DNA of 39,850 bases, taken from an uncultured Lachnospiraceae bacterium. Lineage in GTDB: Bacteria > Bacillota > Clostridia > Lachnospirales > Lachnospiraceae. How positions within the stretch are numbered: position 1 is the first letter of the stretch; each line of letters opens with the position of its first letter. Both the position numbers and the translations under genes were made by a program. Below the pieces are notes generated by a model, which worked only from the letters and a program-made list of their open reading frames with translations, made no database searches and was not told the DNA's origin. The stretch spans positions 1 through 39,850 of the forward strand of contig CANRMC010000007.1 of the NCBI GenBank assembly GCA_947631605.1, read 5' to 3'. Below, one piece after another: positions 9,535 to 17,696 of this stretch.

Positions 9535-9826
9535 TGATGTAGAGGCATTAATAGAGCGTTTTGGAGATGATTATACAATATATGAATCTGATTTTGCCTA
9601 TCAATATGCCTGTAGCATGTGTATTATTCAAATAGGAGAATTGACAGGGCAATTATCAGAGGAAATAAAAAATGCTTCTCCTGACGTGCCATGGAATCTT
9701 ATTAAAGGAATGCGAAATCTATTTGCGCATGATTATTCTCATGTAGATAATGAAATTGTTTGGGAAACCTTAAAAAGTAACATTCCTGAATTGAAACGAA
9801 AATGTGAAGAAATTTTATCGGCATGA
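9485..9826 (+). CDS. HEPN-family protein (HepT-like toxin)
   Basis: MIQKDRTILQKIRQYCDDVEALIERFG start; RNLFAHDY matches the HEPN RX4-6HXY motif; overlaps the MNT gene by 50 bp. Confidence 0.88.
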   Translation: MIQKDRTILQKIRQYCDDVEALIERFGDDYTIYESDFAYQYACSMCIIQIGELTGQLSEEIKNASPDVPWNLIKGMRNLFAHDYSHVDNEIVWETLKSNIPELKRKCEEILSA

Positions 9827-9856
9827 AAAAACTCCGGAATCATCCGGAGTTTTTTA
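9826..9856 (-). terminator. Bidirectional terminator between the HEPN gene and tRNA-Gln
   Basis: AAAAAACTCCGG-aatcat-CCGGAGTTTTTT, symmetric T/A tracts; the HEPN TGA overlaps its left edge. Confidence 0.85.
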
Positions 9857-9860
9857 TAAG

Positions 9861-9932
9861 CTGGGCTACAAGGATTCGAACCTTGAAATGCTGGAGTCAG
9901 AGTCCAGTGCCTTACCATTTGGCGATAGCCCA
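9861..9932 (-). tRNA. tRNA-Gln (anticodon CTG)
   Basis: Minus strand TGGGCTA...TAGCCCA acceptor; anticodon arm CTGGA-CTCTGAC-TCCAG; T-arm CAAGGTTCGAATCCTTG. Confidence 0.92.
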
Positions 9933-10058
9933 TTAAAAATTGTCTGCTGAAACCAGCAACGAAAACCATTATAGTATAAACAGTGAAAAAATACAAGTGT
10001 TTTTATGAAAAAAATTATTTTTTTTGCGTAGAATATAATCAGCATTTTCTATTAAACA

Positions 10059-10088
10059 TTGACAAATATAAATAGACAATGCTATTAT
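10059..10088 (+). promoter_or_regulatory. Promoter TTGACA-N18-TATTAT
   Basis: TTGACA 10059-10064, TATTAT 10083-10088, upstream of the ORF starting at 10155. Confidence 0.7.
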
Positions 10089-10154
10089 CTCAATGTTGAT
10101 ATGGAGAAGAATTTGTTCCAGATACGAATGGATAAGAAATTGGGAGGAGCTGCA

Positions 10155-10526
10155 ATGAGCAATATCGTATACGTAGTGCCATGGGCAATTTGCGATACTG
10201 ACAGCATGTATATCCGGAAAGCAGAAAATGACGGCAGTATTGTTCTGGATAAAGGAACGCCTGTAGATGACTGGTGTATCAGGGATATTGTAAATAATCC
10301 GGATCGGAGAAGCAAAGATATATTTGCGATCATTGATGTATATAACGGATATGATTTCAAAGCGGAGAAAAAGCAGATTTCCATGGTGGAGCTGACAAAT
10401 TCCGTAGAGAAGCTGTCAGAGTACGGTTATAAAAAAGCGGATGAGCAGGAGCTGGCTTTCCTGCGGCAGCGGGTGCTGAAACTGGATAAACCGGTGAAAA
10501 AGACCGCAAAAGCAAAAACAAAATAA
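10155..10526 (+). CDS. Conserved-looking hypothetical protein
   Basis: MSNIVYVVPWAICDTDSMYIRK...; GGGAGGAG SD before ATG 10155; the ORF-track start at 10059 falls on the promoter -35. Confidence 0.7.
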   Translation: MSNIVYVVPWAICDTDSMYIRKAENDGSIVLDKGTPVDDWCIRDIVNNPDRRSKDIFAIIDVYNGYDFKAEKKQISMVELTNSVEKLSEYGYKKADEQELAFLRQRVLKLDKPVKKTAKAKTK

Positions 10527-10557
10527 TAAGTGAAGTATTTAAGAAAGAATTGATAAC

Positions 10558-11391
10558 ATGCAGATTGGAACATGGAATGAATTGAAAATAGATCGCATCA
10601 AGGAAATCGGAGCGTATCTTACAGACGGAGAGGAAGATGTACTGCTTCCGGTAAAACAGCTGCCGGAGAAAAGCCGGATCGGCGATATGCTTCGGGTATT
10701 TTTATATCGGGACTCCAAGGACCGCCTGATCGCGACGGTACATGAACCGTATATTGAAATGGGACAGCTCCGCAGGCTTCGGGTAAAAAGCGTTGCGGGT
10801 TTTGGCGCATTTATGGACTGGGGTTTGGAGAAGGATATTTTTCTTCCGTTTAAAGAGCAGACCGCAAGGGTTGCGGAAGGCGCAGAGTATCTTGTGCGTA
10901 TGTATGAGGATAAATCCGGACGGCTTTGCGTGTCTATGCATCTCTATGACTATATGAAACCGAATACGGAATATAAAAAAGGCGACCATGTTACCGGTAT
11001 TGTATACGAATATAAGAAAGGTTTCGGCGCCCTTGTCGCCATTGATGATATGTATGGCGGACTGATCCATGAAAGCGAGATTTATAATCCGGTCCATGTG
11101 GGCGATATCGTGCAGGCAAGGGTTATCAAGGTACGGGAAGACGGAAAGACGGATCTTTCGCTGAGGGAGGCGGCTCACGTTCAGATGAATGATGACGCCG
11201 AGATGGTTTACTCAGTAATTGAAAGCTATAACGGCGTACTTCCGTTTACCGATAAAGCAGACGGCGAGCTTATCCGAAAGGAATTCGGACTCAGCAAAAA
11301 TGCGTTCAAGCGTGCCGTGGGCAGGCTTTTAAAGAATCAACGCATAGAAATCACAGAACATAATATCCGGATCATTGACCGGTCATTTTAA
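10558..11391 (+). CDS. S1-domain RNA-binding protein, CvfB/YitL-like
   Basis: IGAYLTDGEEDVLLPVKQLPEKSRIGDMLRVFLYRDSKDRLIAT; tandem S1-like segments and a C-terminal winged-helix-like region. Confidence 0.88.
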   Translation: MQIGTWNELKIDRIKEIGAYLTDGEEDVLLPVKQLPEKSRIGDMLRVFLYRDSKDRLIATVHEPYIEMGQLRRLRVKSVAGFGAFMDWGLEKDIFLPFKEQTARVAEGAEYLVRMYEDKSGRLCVSMHLYDYMKPNTEYKKGDHVTGIVYEYKKGFGALVAIDDMYGGLIHESEIYNPVHVGDIVQARVIKVREDGKTDLSLREAAHVQMNDDAEMVYSVIESYNGVLPFTDKADGELIRKEFGLSKNAFKRAVGRLLKNQRIEITEHNIRIIDRSF

Positions 11392-11406
11392 AAGGAGGAA
11401 AATGAA

Positions 11407-11787
11407 ATGAAAAAAGAGATTATAGCAACAGATAAGGCTCCGGCGGCAATCGGACCATATTCACAGGCAGTGAAAGCGGGAGATATGATTTTTACCTCCG
11501 GTATGATTCCTATTGATCCTGCAACCAATACTTTAGTTGAGGGCGGAATCGAAGTTCAGGCAAAGCAGGCGATCTCAAATCTGAAAGCGCTGCTGGAAGC
11601 AGCCGGTTCTTCTATGGATAAGGTTGTGAAGACAGTTGTATTTATCAAAAATATGGATGACTTCGGTAAGGTAAATGAAATTTATTCCGGCTTTTTTACC
11701 GAAAACTGTCCGGCACGTTCCTGCGTAGAGGTAGCAAGGCTTCCAAAGGATGTGCTGATTGAAATTGAGGCAATCGCACTTGCATAA
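11407..11787 (+). CDS. ridA: RidA family reactive intermediate/imine deaminase
   Basis: APAAIGPYSQAVKAGDMIFTSGMIPIDP and RSCVEVARLPKDVLIEIEAIA. Confidence 0.95.
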   Translation: MKKEIIATDKAPAAIGPYSQAVKAGDMIFTSGMIPIDPATNTLVEGGIEVQAKQAISNLKALLEAAGSSMDKVVKTVVFIKNMDDFGKVNEIYSGFFTENCPARSCVEVARLPKDVLIEIEAIALA

Positions 11788-11820
11788 TAGTGGCGAAAAC
11801 GACGATAAAAAAGCTTCTAT

Positions 11821-11864
11821 AAAAAGGCTGAAGGGGATGATTACTCATCCCCTTCAGCTTTTTT
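11821..11864. terminator. Bidirectional terminator between ridA and pyrG
   Basis: AAAAAG-GCTGAAGGGGATGA-ttac-TCATCCCCTTCAGC-TTTTTT; contains the pyrG stop codon. Confidence 0.9.
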
Positions 11865-13454
11865 AATTGCCGCTTCCACAAATCCGCGGAATAGCGGATG
11901 CGGTTTGTTTGGTCTGGATTTGAATTCCGGATGCGCCTGCGTTCCGACGAACCAAGGATGGTCCGGAATCTCTATCATTTCTACGATATGACCGTCCGGT
12001 GAAAGCCCGGAGAGTTTCATACCGTGGTTTGTAAGTACTTCACGATAATCATTGTTGACTTCATATCTATGTCTGTGGCGCTCGTGGATCAACTCCTCAC
12101 CATATAGTTTATAAACCATGGAATCCTTGTCAAGTACGCAAGGATAAGCGCCGAGACGGAGCGTGCCGCCAAGATCCGTTACGCCATGCTGATCCGGCAT
12201 GATGTGGATAACCTGATGCGTCGAACTCGGATTAAATTCAGAGCTGTGGGCGTCGATATATCCCACCACGTTCCGCACATATTCTACAATGGAAAGCTGC
12301 ATTCCCAGACATAATCCTAAGTAAGGGATTTTCTGCTCCCGCGCATATCGGATCGCCTCGATCATTCCGTCAATACCCCGGTCGCCAAAGCCGCCCGGTA
12401 CAAGAATACCGGATACGTCTCCAAGGATTTCCGCCACATTGTCTTCCGTTACGGTTTCGGAATCCACCCATTTGATCTCAACTTCGGCGCTGTTTGCAAC
12501 ACCGGCATGTTTCAGGGATTCCACAACGGAAATATAAGCGTCATGCAGGGAGACATATTTTCCGACAAGGGCAATTTTTACGGTTTTGGAAGGATGTTTC
12601 CATGCTTCTACCATCGCCGTCCAGTCAGAGAGATCCGGTTCCGGACAAGGAACCTGTAAACATTCGCAGACAACATTTGCGAGATGTTCTTTCTCCATGG
12701 CAAGAGGAACTTCATATAATACGTCTACATCCAGATTCTGAACAACACATTCGGTGCTGACATTACAGAAGCGGGAAATCTTATCTTTGATCGCCTTGTC
12801 CAGCGGATAGTCGGAACGGCATACCAGAATGTCCGGCTGGATTCCCATTCCCTGCAGATTCTTTACGCTGGCCTGTGTCGGTTTTGTCTTTAATTCTCCG
12901 GAGGCTTTCAGATAAGGGATCAGGGTAACATGGATCATGATACAGTTCTGATGACCGATGTCATGCTGGAACTGTCGGATAGCTTCAAGGAACGGCTGGC
13001 TTTCGATGTCACCGATCGTACCGCCGATCTCAATAATGGCAAATTCGGTTTCTTTGGAATCCGGATTGCGGTAGAAGCGGTCTTTGATCTCATTTGTGAT
13101 ATGCGGTACTACCTGTACGGTATGTCCGCCGAAATCGCCCCGGCGTTCTTTTGTTAAAATGCTCCAATAAACCTTACCGGTTGTTACATTGGAACCTTTA
13201 TTTAATTTCTCGTCAATGAAACGCTCATAGTGTCCAAGGTCTAAATCGGTTTCGGTTCCGTCGTCTGTGACGAATACTTCCCCGTGCTGTACCGGATTCA
13301 TAGTACCCGGATCCATATTGATATACGGATCGAATTTCTGGCTTGTTACCTTGTATCCTCTGGCTTTGAGCAGTCTTCCGAGGGAAGCGGCGGTAATGCC
13401 TTTGCCAAGGCCCGATACAACTCCTCCTGTTACAAATACGTACTTTACTGACAT
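11841..13454 (-). CDS. pyrG: CTP synthase
   Basis: [30 protein letters not shown]; GATase motif [11 protein letters not shown]. Confidence 0.98.
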   Translation of the reverse strand: MSVKYVFVTGGVVSGLGKGITAASLGRLLKARGYKVTSQKFDPYINMDPGTMNPVQHGEVFVTDDGTETDLDLGHYERFIDEKLNKGSNVTTGKVYWSILTKERRGDFGGHTVQVVPHITNEIKDRFYRNPDSKETEFAIIEIGGTIGDIESQPFLEAIRQFQHDIGHQNCIMIHVTLIPYLKASGELKTKPTQASVKNLQGMGIQPDILVCRSDYPLDKAIKDKISRFCNVSTECVVQNLDVDVLYEVPLAMEKEHLANVVCECLQVPCPEPDLSDWTAMVEAWKHPSKTVKIALVGKYVSLHDAYISVVESLKHAGVANSAEVEIKWVDSETVTEDNVAEILGDVSGILVPGGFGDRGIDGMIEAIRYAREQKIPYLGLCLGMQLSIVEYVRNVVGYIDAHSSEFNPSSTHQVIHIMPDQHGVTDLGGTLRLGAYPCVLDKDSMVYKLYGEELIHERHRHRYEVNNDYREVLTNHGMKLSGLSPDGHIVEMIEIPDHPWFVGTQAHPEFKSRPNKPHPLFRGFVEAAIKKAEGDE

Positions 13455-13522
13455 GAAAAATGTCCTCCTGATCTATCCTGACTGTAATTATGCAGAAGTA
13501 AAAAATCAACATACATACGGTT

Positions 13523-13551
13523 ATTATAAAGTAAGAAAAAATTAACGTCAA
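13523..13551 (-). promoter_or_regulatory. pyrG promoter TTGACG-N17-TATAAT
   Basis: Minus strand; reverse complement of CGTCAA (13546-13551) and ATTATA (13523-13528). Confidence 0.75.
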
Positions 13552-13587
13552 GCGTTTCAGGGACTTTCCGGGAAAATGGATTTGAAA

Positions 13588-13616
13588 TTGACAAGACGGA
13601 AACACTGGTATACTAT
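13588..13616 (+). promoter_or_regulatory. Promoter TTGACA-N17-TACTAT for the CDP-glycerol transferase gene
   Basis: TTGACA 13588-13593, TACTAT 13611-13616 (alternative TATACT with 15-nt spacer). Confidence 0.6.
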
Positions 13617-13660
13617 CTTTTTGAAGAAAAACCTCAGATTGAATATAGGAACGGGCAAAT

Positions 13661-16264
13661 ATGAAACCACTGATCGTCTTGCTCAAAATAAAAGATATAA
13701 AAAAAGCAGCATGGCTTACGGAAATCCGGAAGTCTTTTTCCAGTGCGGATGTAGAATGGATCTCCGCAGAAGAGAAAGACTTTACGAAGACTTGGAACCA
13801 TATCCTGCGCGAAAGAAATGACGGGCTGCTTTTCGTTACGGAACAGGGAGATTCTTTTGGGGCGGATTATGTTCAGGGGCTTTTGAAATGCATGGAGGCT
13901 CCGGAAAACGTAAAGCTTGCGTTTGCACTGGGTAAGAAACAGTTTATACAGACAGGAAAACCGGAAGCGGATGAAAAAACCTGCCTTCAGAAAAATGCAG
14001 CGCTGTTTCCGTTTACAGACAGGCTTTCGGGGGTTCTTTTCCGGCTGTCCTGTATGAAGGGATATGAAATAAAGGAGACTCTGGGATATGATTCGGAGGC
14101 GGACTTTTTGCTCCGGCTGCTTCTTACTTATAAATGCGGCTTTTCGGAGGCGGGCGTTTATACTTCGGCTGCACCGGATGACAGCAAGTTCCGTACATTT
14201 TACGGAATCTATGATAAAAACTGGTATTTCGGAAATATCGAGGGCTTCCTGCTTCCTCTGCTTCGGGAAGTAAAAGAAAAGCAGGGTGCGGTCCCGCTTT
14301 ATCTTCAGTATTATTCCCTGTATGCCATACAATGCCGGCTTTTTGCCAATCAGGATAACCGGAACCGGCATGTGTTATCGGAATCGGAGATTGAACGTTA
14401 TCGGGACGCAATTACCGGTCTGCTTCAATATATAGATAATGCCGTCATCATGAATGAGCATGACTATACGGCGTATTCCAAGAATTATCCGTTCAACAGA
14501 ATGCTGCTTCGACTGAAATATCATGCAACATATCTTCCGGTGGAATATATCGGAGAACGGACGCTTCTTTCCATTGCATTTGAACATGAGCTTATTTATC
14601 TCTCAAATAAAATGCGCGTCAATATCCAGCTTATGGAGTATGAGAACGGACGGCTGGAAATTGACGCCTCCCTTCCGGACGCATTTCCGACCGACGTCGT
14701 AACATATTATTTCCGTCTGGGAAATGAAAACTATGAGATAAAAGAAACTGCGGGATATTCCCTGACAAAATTTTTTGGCGTGTCCGCCTATAAACGGATC
14801 ACTTTCCACGCTTCGGTTCCGGTTGGCGAAACGGCAGAAAAGAACCTCATATTTATTATGAAATACAACGATATGGAATATGTGATCCTTCCGGAATTTC
14901 AGTCCCATACGTCAAGACTTGCCGCATTTCCGGAACATTCCTACTGGCACTTCGGGAATTTTATCGCAACGGCCTCTCCGGAGGGGATCCGTCTTACGCT
15001 ATATGCAAAGAAAAAGGAACGGAAGCTGGAGCATGCAGTCTGGCGGGAACTTCTGCACCCGTTTCAGATGCATCATTTTAAATTCTTCCTGCTTCGTTTT
15101 GCGTGGTATATGACGCGTGGGTATTATAAAAATAAAAAAATCTGGCTTTTTTATGATAAGCTTTATATGGGCGGAGATTCTGCGGAATATCTGTTTAAAT
15201 ACGCCAAAGCCCGGAAAGACCATATCCGAAAATATTATCTGATCGACCGGCGCTCACCGGATTACAGACGGCTCCGGAGGGAAGGATATCATCCGGTGCG
15301 GCGGGGAAGTGCGAAACACCGCCTGCTGTTTTTAAATGCGGATATGCTGCTGGTTACCAATTCTACCGTATTTGCATTTAATAATCTCTCGCTTGATAAT
15401 TCCAGATATATAAGGGGAATCCCGCATTTTCATGTCGTATGCCTGCAGCATGGACTCTCGGTACAGAAAATCGCGGTTGCCCAGCAGAGGCTTCGGGATA
15501 ATACCCGCCTTTATTTCTGCGCTTCCAAGTATGAGATTGAAAATCTTTCCAAACCGATTTACAATTATACAGGATATGACGCTTTGAAGCTGACGGGCAT
15601 ACCGCGCTATGACGGTCTTTTGAACCGGGATAAAAAACAGATATTGATCTCCCCTACTTGGAGAATGCAGTCTGCCATGCTCGTGACGAAGAACGAAGGA
15701 ATTGAGCGGGATTATAATCCGAACTTTAAAAAGACAGATTATTATAAAGTCTATAACTCTTTGATCAATGACAAACGGCTGATCGAGGCAGCCCGTCAAT
15801 ACGGATACCGTATCGTCTATGTATTGCACCCGATCGTAAGTCCTCAGCTTCGGGATTTTGAACGGAATGAATATACGGAAATCGTCGCGTCTACCGGAGA
15901 TGTAAGCTACGAAAAGCTCTTCTGTGAATCAAGCCTTATGGTGACGGATTATAGCGGCGTGCAGTTTGATTTTGCCTATATGAGAAAGCCGGTGGTGTAT
16001 CTTCACCATAAGTTGCTGGAAGCTCATTACGAAGAGGGGACTTTCCATTACGATACGATGGCGTTTGGCGAAATCTGCGACGATAATGCTTCCCTGATCG
16101 ACCTTCTCTGTGAATATATGAAAAACGGATGTGAAATGAAGGAAATCTATCGGAAGCGGGCGGATGATTTCTTTGCTTTTGATGACAGAAATAACTGCCA
16201 GAGGGTATATCAAGTCTTAAAGGAGTATCAGCATGACAGAATCGATAACGGAGAAACTGAATAA
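13661..16264 (+). CDS. CDP-glycerol:glycerophosphate glycerophosphotransferase family protein with a long N-terminal region
   Basis: C-terminal part KIWLFYDKLYMGGDSAEYLFKYA..., LLVTNSTVFAF, CLQHGLSVQK, ISPTWRMQ, VYVLHPIVSPQLRDF, VTDYSGVQFDFAYMRKPVVY typical of TagB/TagF-like enzymes. Confidence 0.88.
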   Translation: MKPLIVLLKIKDIKKAAWLTEIRKSFSSADVEWISAEEKDFTKTWNHILRERNDGLLFVTEQGDSFGADYVQGLLKCMEAPENVKLAFALGKKQFIQTGKPEADEKTCLQKNAALFPFTDRLSGVLFRLSCMKGYEIKETLGYDSEADFLLRLLLTYKCGFSEAGVYTSAAPDDSKFRTFYGIYDKNWYFGNIEGFLLPLLREVKEKQGAVPLYLQYYSLYAIQCRLFANQDNRNRHVLSESEIERYRDAITGLLQYIDNAVIMNEHDYTAYSKNYPFNRMLLRLKYHATYLPVEYIGERTLLSIAFEHELIYLSNKMRVNIQLMEYENGRLEIDASLPDAFPTDVVTYYFRLGNENYEIKETAGYSLTKFFGVSAYKRITFHASVPVGETAEKNLIFIMKYNDMEYVILPEFQSHTSRLAAFPEHSYWHFGNFIATASPEGIRLTLYAKKKERKLEHAVWRELLHPFQMHHFKFFLLRFAWYMTRGYYKNKKIWLFYDKLYMGGDSAEYLFKYAKARKDHIRKYYLIDRRSPDYRRLRREGYHPVRRGSAKHRLLFLNADMLLVTNSTVFAFNNLSLDNSRYIRGIPHFHVVCLQHGLSVQKIAVAQQRLRDNTRLYFCASKYEIENLSKPIYNYTGYDALKLTGIPRYDGLLNRDKKQILISPTWRMQSAMLVTKNEGIERDYNPNFKKTDYYKVYNSLINDKRLIEAARQYGYRIVYVLHPIVSPQLRDFERNEYTEIVASTGDVSYEKLFCESSLMVTDYSGVQFDFAYMRKPVVYLHHKLLEAHYEEGTFHYDTMAFGEICDDNASLIDLLCEYMKNGCEMKEIYRKRADDFFAFDDRNNCQRVYQVLKEYQHDRIDNGETE

Positions 16265-17306
16265 GCGGAATTCCTCCATTGAACTTCTGCGTATCATTAT
16301 GATGCTTCAGGTGATCTTCCTCCATGTCTGCACTTACGGCGGTTATTATAAACAGGCATTGGCGCTTGGCGGGGGACATACGCTTTTTTTCTGGATCATA
16401 TGGCTTCTCAGCCGGTGTCCGGTGTATATGTTTATTATCATTATGGGATATTTTATGTCGGAATCCGATGTATCTACGCAGAGAAAACGGATTCTGAAGG
16501 TATATATACCTATGTGGACTTACGCAGTCGGGATTCCGCTTGCAGTTTTTCTGACAAAATCTGTGGAAATGGGAAAGCGGGATTATGTACGGGCGTTTTT
16601 TCCGGCGCTTTCCAGAACATGGTATTTTATGACGTTATATCTGATCCTTCTCATACTGTCACCGTATCTGAACAAATTGATCCATGCGATGACGAAAAAA
16701 GAATTTCTGGGTTTGCTTGGGATACTGTTTTTTATATTTTCTATCTGGAATCTGGCAGCGCATATGAAACCGTTTGACGCAGTGATAGGTTCGGAAAAGG
16801 TATTCGAGACAGAAGAGGGAAAAAGCCTGTATGATTTTATTTTTATGTATTTTCTTGGGGCTTTCCTTCGGCGGTACGAATTTAGGAAGAAAGGGGCGTT
16901 ACCGTCCTGGCGTAACTGGATGAATCTGATCCTTTTCCTTCTGTTGGGATTTCTGGACACGGCGCTGTTATATTTATTTCCGGAATTTCGGAGCGTGATC
17001 GGATATAATGATAATCCCCTAGTGGTCCTGCAGTGTATTTTTCTGTTCCGTTTCTTCTCGAATATAGAATTTCACAGCAGATTTATCAATGTGCTGGGAG
17101 GCTGCAATCTGGGAATCTATATGCTGCATGAACATCCGCTTCTCCGGAAATTGATCTGGAATCAGAGAATCCATATGAATACTCCGGAATTTTACGGATC
17201 TTCAATATATATCCTGAAAATTCTTGCGATCATCCTTGGGATATACAGCGTCTGCTGTATCATCGAGTGGCTGCGGCAGCAGATCATGCGTTTTTGCTTT
17301 CGTTGA
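16233..17306 (+). CDS. Membrane acyltransferase, acyltransferase-3 (OafA/YrhL-like) family
   Basis: RNSSIELLRIIMMLQVIFLHV N-terminus, about 10 hydrophobic segments; overlaps the upstream CDS by 32 bp with its own SD. Confidence 0.85.
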   Translation: MTESITEKLNKRNSSIELLRIIMMLQVIFLHVCTYGGYYKQALALGGGHTLFFWIIWLLSRCPVYMFIIIMGYFMSESDVSTQRKRILKVYIPMWTYAVGIPLAVFLTKSVEMGKRDYVRAFFPALSRTWYFMTLYLILLILSPYLNKLIHAMTKKEFLGLLGILFFIFSIWNLAAHMKPFDAVIGSEKVFETEEGKSLYDFIFMYFLGAFLRRYEFRKKGALPSWRNWMNLILFLLLGFLDTALLYLFPEFRSVIGYNDNPLVVLQCIFLFRFFSNIEFHSRFINVLGGCNLGIYMLHEHPLLRKLIWNQRIHMNTPEFYGSSIYILKILAIILGIYSVCCIIEWLRQQIMRFCFR

Positions 17307-17315
17307 GGAAAGTAT

Positions 17316-17344
17316 TTGAAGCATAGAAACAGTTGTGCTAAAAT
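17316..17344 (+). promoter_or_regulatory. Promoter TTGAAG-N17-TAAAAT upstream of the small membrane ORF and trp operon
   Basis: TTGAAG 17316-17321, TAAAAT 17339-17344. Confidence 0.6.
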
Positions 17345-17403
17345 AGGCTCTGGATATGATTCTGCATGGAATAAAATCTGTTTTTAAAGGAAAGAGGCGT
17401 AAT

Positions 17404-17646
17404 ATGAAGATAGAAGATTATATCATTTTAGGAATCGTCATTCTGTGGCTTTTATATTGTATTGCACTTCTTATCAGAAGGGGACGCGGCGCACACTGCA
17501 GGTCTTATGAACAGTGCGGCATCCGTCAGCAGATGGAATGTCGGGGAAATGACGAGGCATTCCATGAAATGGCATGCAGTTCGAAAAAGTGCAGGGAATG
17601 TATGGCTCAGGCACTGGAAAATCAGAAGAAAACAGAAAAGGAATAA
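17404..17646 (+). CDS. Small single-pass membrane protein with Cys-rich cytosolic/extracytosolic tail
   Basis: MKIEDYIILGIVILWLLYCIALLIRRGRGAHCRSYEQC...ACSSKKCRECM; SD aaagaggcg. Confidence 0.6.
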   Translation: MKIEDYIILGIVILWLLYCIALLIRRGRGAHCRSYEQCGIRQQMECRGNDEAFHEMACSSKKCRECMAQALENQKKTEKE

Positions 17647-17696
17647 CAGACAGGAATTTTTACATAGATACTGAATTGCACGAGAGGAGGCAGACT

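Noticed and set aside
10059-10154. N-terminal extension of the ORF track 10059..10526
   Set aside because: It begins on the TTGACA -35 element and spans the -10; ATG 10155 has a good SD and a sensible start.
13455-13528. pyrG reiterative-initiation attenuator as in Bacillus
   Set aside because: The sequence following the TATAAT lacks the GGG-type start and no terminator hairpin is evident in the leader.
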